NCBI GenBank assembly: GCA_026990815.1
Contig: JALXCS010000096.1
Coordinates: forward strand, 1 to 7,291
Direction: 5' to 3'
Source: Methylomonas sp.
GTDB lineage: Bacteria > Pseudomonadota > Gammaproteobacteria > Methylococcales > Methylomonadaceae
DNA: 7,291 bases
Positions 5,595-7,291 of this stretch are shown here, one piece after another. The position numbers and the translations under genes were made by a program. Every line of letters starts with the position of its first letter. The first letter of the stretch is position 1. Under the pieces are notes generated by a model, which did no database searches, had not been told where the DNA came from, and saw only the letters and a program-made list of their open reading frames with translations.

Positions 5595-7082
5595 ATGAAT
5601 CTTGAACCCTGCACGTATGTTATTTTCGGTGCGACCGGAAATCTTTCGCACGTTAAATTAATGCCAGCACTTTATCATCTGGAAGTTGAAAAGCGTTTAC
5701 CGGAAGGGACAAAAATTCTTGCCGTAGGTCGTCGCAATTGGGACAAAGCGAGGTGGGTAGAAGAAGTACGAGGCATGATTCAGAATAAGGCACGCGGCGG
5801 ACTCGATGAGGCTCTTTTTAAACGATTTGCGGAACGCCTGGAGTTTCATGAAGGTGATATTAGCCAGGCAGATTGTTTCACAACATTGGCTGACAGGATA
5901 AATGAATCGGATGAATTGCCAAAAAATGTTGCCTTTTATTTGGCGATTAGCCCGGATCATTTTGGTCATGTGATAGAAGATTTAAGTGGTGTAGATCTGT
6001 TATCTGAAGACGGCGGCTGGCGACGAATTGTTATTGAGAAGCCTTTTGGTTACGACTTAATCAGTGCGCAAGCACTACAGCAAAGACTAACCCGGCATTT
6101 GACCGAACAACAAATTTTTCGTATTGACCACTATCTTGGAAAGGGAACGGTTCAGAATGTACTGGTATTCCGTTTCGCCAATACTATGTTCGAGCCGCTT
6201 TGGAACAGAAACTATATTGACCATGTACAAATCACCCACTCTGAAGAATTAGGCATTGGCAGTCGTGCCCAGTATTATGATAAATCCGGCGCCATGCGAG
6301 ATATGCTGCAAAGCCATTTGCTGCAATTATTAACGCTGGTCGGTATGGAACCACCTGCAGCAATGGATGCGGAATCACTTCGTGATGAAAAGGTTAAGGT
6401 ATTGAAATCTATACGACCAATTTCTCATGAGGCGGTCAATGCCCAGGCATTCAGAGCGCAGTATGGGCCTGGCATAATAAACGGAAAAAAAGTGAACGGT
6501 TATTTGCAGGAAGAAAATGTGCCCCCGAATAGTACCACCGAAACCTATGCGGCCATGAAGCTATATATAGATAACTGGCGCTGGCGGGGTGTGCCATTTT
6601 ATCTGCGTACCGGCAAAAGAATGGCAAAAACTCAGTCAATGATTTCAATCTGCTTTCGTCATACACCATTACAATTTTTCCGGGGAACTCAGGTTGATTG
6701 CACGAATCCAAATTGGTTATTACTCGGCATTCAACCAGAAGAATGTATTCGAATGGAAATATTGGTTAAGGAGCCAGGCCTGGAAATGCGAAAACGCACC
6801 ACCAGCCTTGATGCCGGTTATCGCAAAGAGGATGAAGTATCTACTGATGCCTATGAAGATTTATTGCTGGATGTAATTGAAGGGGATCATTCACTGTTTT
6901 TACGTTTTGATGAAGTTGAATATGCCTGGCGTATCGTCGATCCGGTAATCCAAAAATGGGCAATTGAGCGTGATTATATAACCACTTATCCTGCCGGCTC
7001 TTGGGGACCTAAAGAAACCAAGCGCTTGTTTGAAAAAGACAGTCAATGGTGGCGCCATTCTTTGTTGCCAGAATGTGTTTAG
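5595..7082 (+). CDS. zwf: Glucose-6-phosphate 1-dehydrogenase
   Basis: Oxidises glucose-6-phosphate to 6-phosphoglucono-lactone with NAD(P)+, feeding the Gnd enzyme encoded just upstream. The 495 residues match the family. The Rossmann start is VIFGATGNLSHVKLMP (9-24), where families usually read GASGDLxxRKLxP: Asp is Asn16 and Arg is Val20, but Lys21 is kept. Arg46-Arg47 follow the second strand and suit NADP. EKPFG is at 148-152. The substrate signature is RIDHYLGKG (176-184), with Gly184 where Glu is common. The catalytic-base His is His241 in QSHLLQLL. FRFAN, PLWNRNYIDHVQIT and FYLRTGKR are all present. The Shine-Dalgarno site is weak (GGG 7 bases before the ATG), so translation probably depends on coupling to gnd. 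No pgl gene is adjacent in the window. Confidence 0.97.
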   Translation: MNLEPCTYVIFGATGNLSHVKLMPALYHLEVEKRLPEGTKILAVGRRNWDKARWVEEVRGMIQNKARGGLDEALFKRFAERLEFHEGDISQADCFTTLADRINESDELPKNVAFYLAISPDHFGHVIEDLSGVDLLSEDGGWRRIVIEKPFGYDLISAQALQQRLTRHLTEQQIFRIDHYLGKGTVQNVLVFRFANTMFEPLWNRNYIDHVQITHSEELGIGSRAQYYDKSGAMRDMLQSHLLQLLTLVGMEPPAAMDAESLRDEKVKVLKSIRPISHEAVNAQAFRAQYGPGIINGKKVNGYLQEENVPPNSTTETYAAMKLYIDNWRWRGVPFYLRTGKRMAKTQSMISICFRHTPLQFFRGTQVDCTNPNWLLLGIQPEECIRMEILVKEPGLEMRKRTTSLDAGYRKEDEVSTDAYEDLLLDVIEGDHSLFLRFDEVEYAWRIVDPVIQKWAIERDYITTYPAGSWGPKETKRLFEKDSQWWRHSLLPECV

Positions 7083-7123
7083 GAGCGTACACGTAATACG
7101 TTGGACAGGGTAATATTTTCCAA

Positions 7124-7141
7124 TTCAGAAATGAGTCTGAA
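7124..7141. terminator. Short hairpin between convergent genes (weak terminator candidate)
   Basis: TTCAGA (7124-7129) and TCTGAA (7136-7141) pair perfectly around a 6-base loop, between the zwf stop and the end of the convergent gene. No T-run follows on either strand, so termination is only a possibility suggested by position. Confidence 0.3.
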
Positions 7142-7154
7142 ATTCTCAAAAATG

Positions 7155-7291
7155 TTAAGCCTGAATTTTCTGCTCAAAAATCTGGTTAAAAAGTTTCAGT
7201 CTTTCTTGTTTTAGTTTTTCATAAGGTGTCATCATGTTTTTATAGGGATATTTCTTGTGCTGTTTTCCTTTATCATCAAGGGATTTCATTC
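7155..7291 (-). CDS. C-terminal end of a possible DDE integrase/transposase, truncated by window edge
   Basis: A reverse-strand reading frame enters from the right edge and stops at 7155-7157. The visible 44 residues contain KKYPYKNMMTPYEKLKQ followed by a Lys/Gln-rich tail. (Y)xxMTPYEKL is a pattern I associate with the C-termini of DDE integrase-type transposases, after their RPH region, but the catalytic residues are off the window. An ATG at 7289 would make a free-standing 44-residue ORF. A truncated longer gene is more likely, and the undetermined codon before that ATG leaves this open. If it is a transposase, one end of an insertion sequence should lie between here and the zwf stop at 7082. 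Confidence 0.45.
   Translation of the reverse strand, partial: MKSLDDKGKQHKKYPYKNMMTPYEKLKQERLKLFNQIFEQKIQA

Overview
This 7.3 kb window looks like an ordinary chromosomal segment of an AT-rich proteobacterium, most likely a gammaproteobacterium. The evidence is the style of the 6-phosphogluconate dehydrogenase and glucose-6-phosphate dehydrogenase, the Mip/FkpA-type exported FKBPs and the bacterial-type Shine-Dalgarno sites. A methylotroph or methanotroph is possible, because gnd and zwf together form the oxidative branch used by the dissimilatory RuMP cycle. That is a guess: no methanol, methane or RuMP gene is visible.

Layout. (1) Positions 2-1954, + strand: the 3' part of a large CotA/phenoxazinone-synthase-like multicopper oxidase, open at the left edge, with all copper ligands present. 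(2) Positions 2070-2780 and 2784-3476, + strand: two tandem, diverged, exported FKBP-type prolyl isomerases separated by 3 bases and probably translationally coupled. A perfect 10-bp inverted repeat lies between the oxidase and the first FKBP. (3) Positions 3536-3964, - strand: a small RRM-type RNA-binding protein with an Arg-rich tail. It is convergent with the FKBP pair and divergent from gnd. (4) Positions 4137-5582 and 5595-7082, + strand: gnd and zwf, a two-gene oxidative pentose phosphate operon preceded by an extended -10 promoter candidate. (5) Positions 7155-7291, - strand: the tail of a gene running off the right edge. Its MTPYEKLK motif suggests a DDE integrase/transposase C-terminus.

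How the genes fit together. The left block may be an envelope module: a copper oxidase with three close pairs of extra cysteines, beside two periplasmic folding helpers. The gnd-zwf block makes NADPH and ribulose-5-phosphate from glucose-6-phosphate, but the lactonase gene (pgl) is not between or beside them. No CRISPR array, tRNA, rRNA or complete insertion sequence was seen. I found no clearly new system. The points most worth a second look are the oxidase-FKBP-FKBP arrangement, the altered FKBP active sites and the RRM protein.
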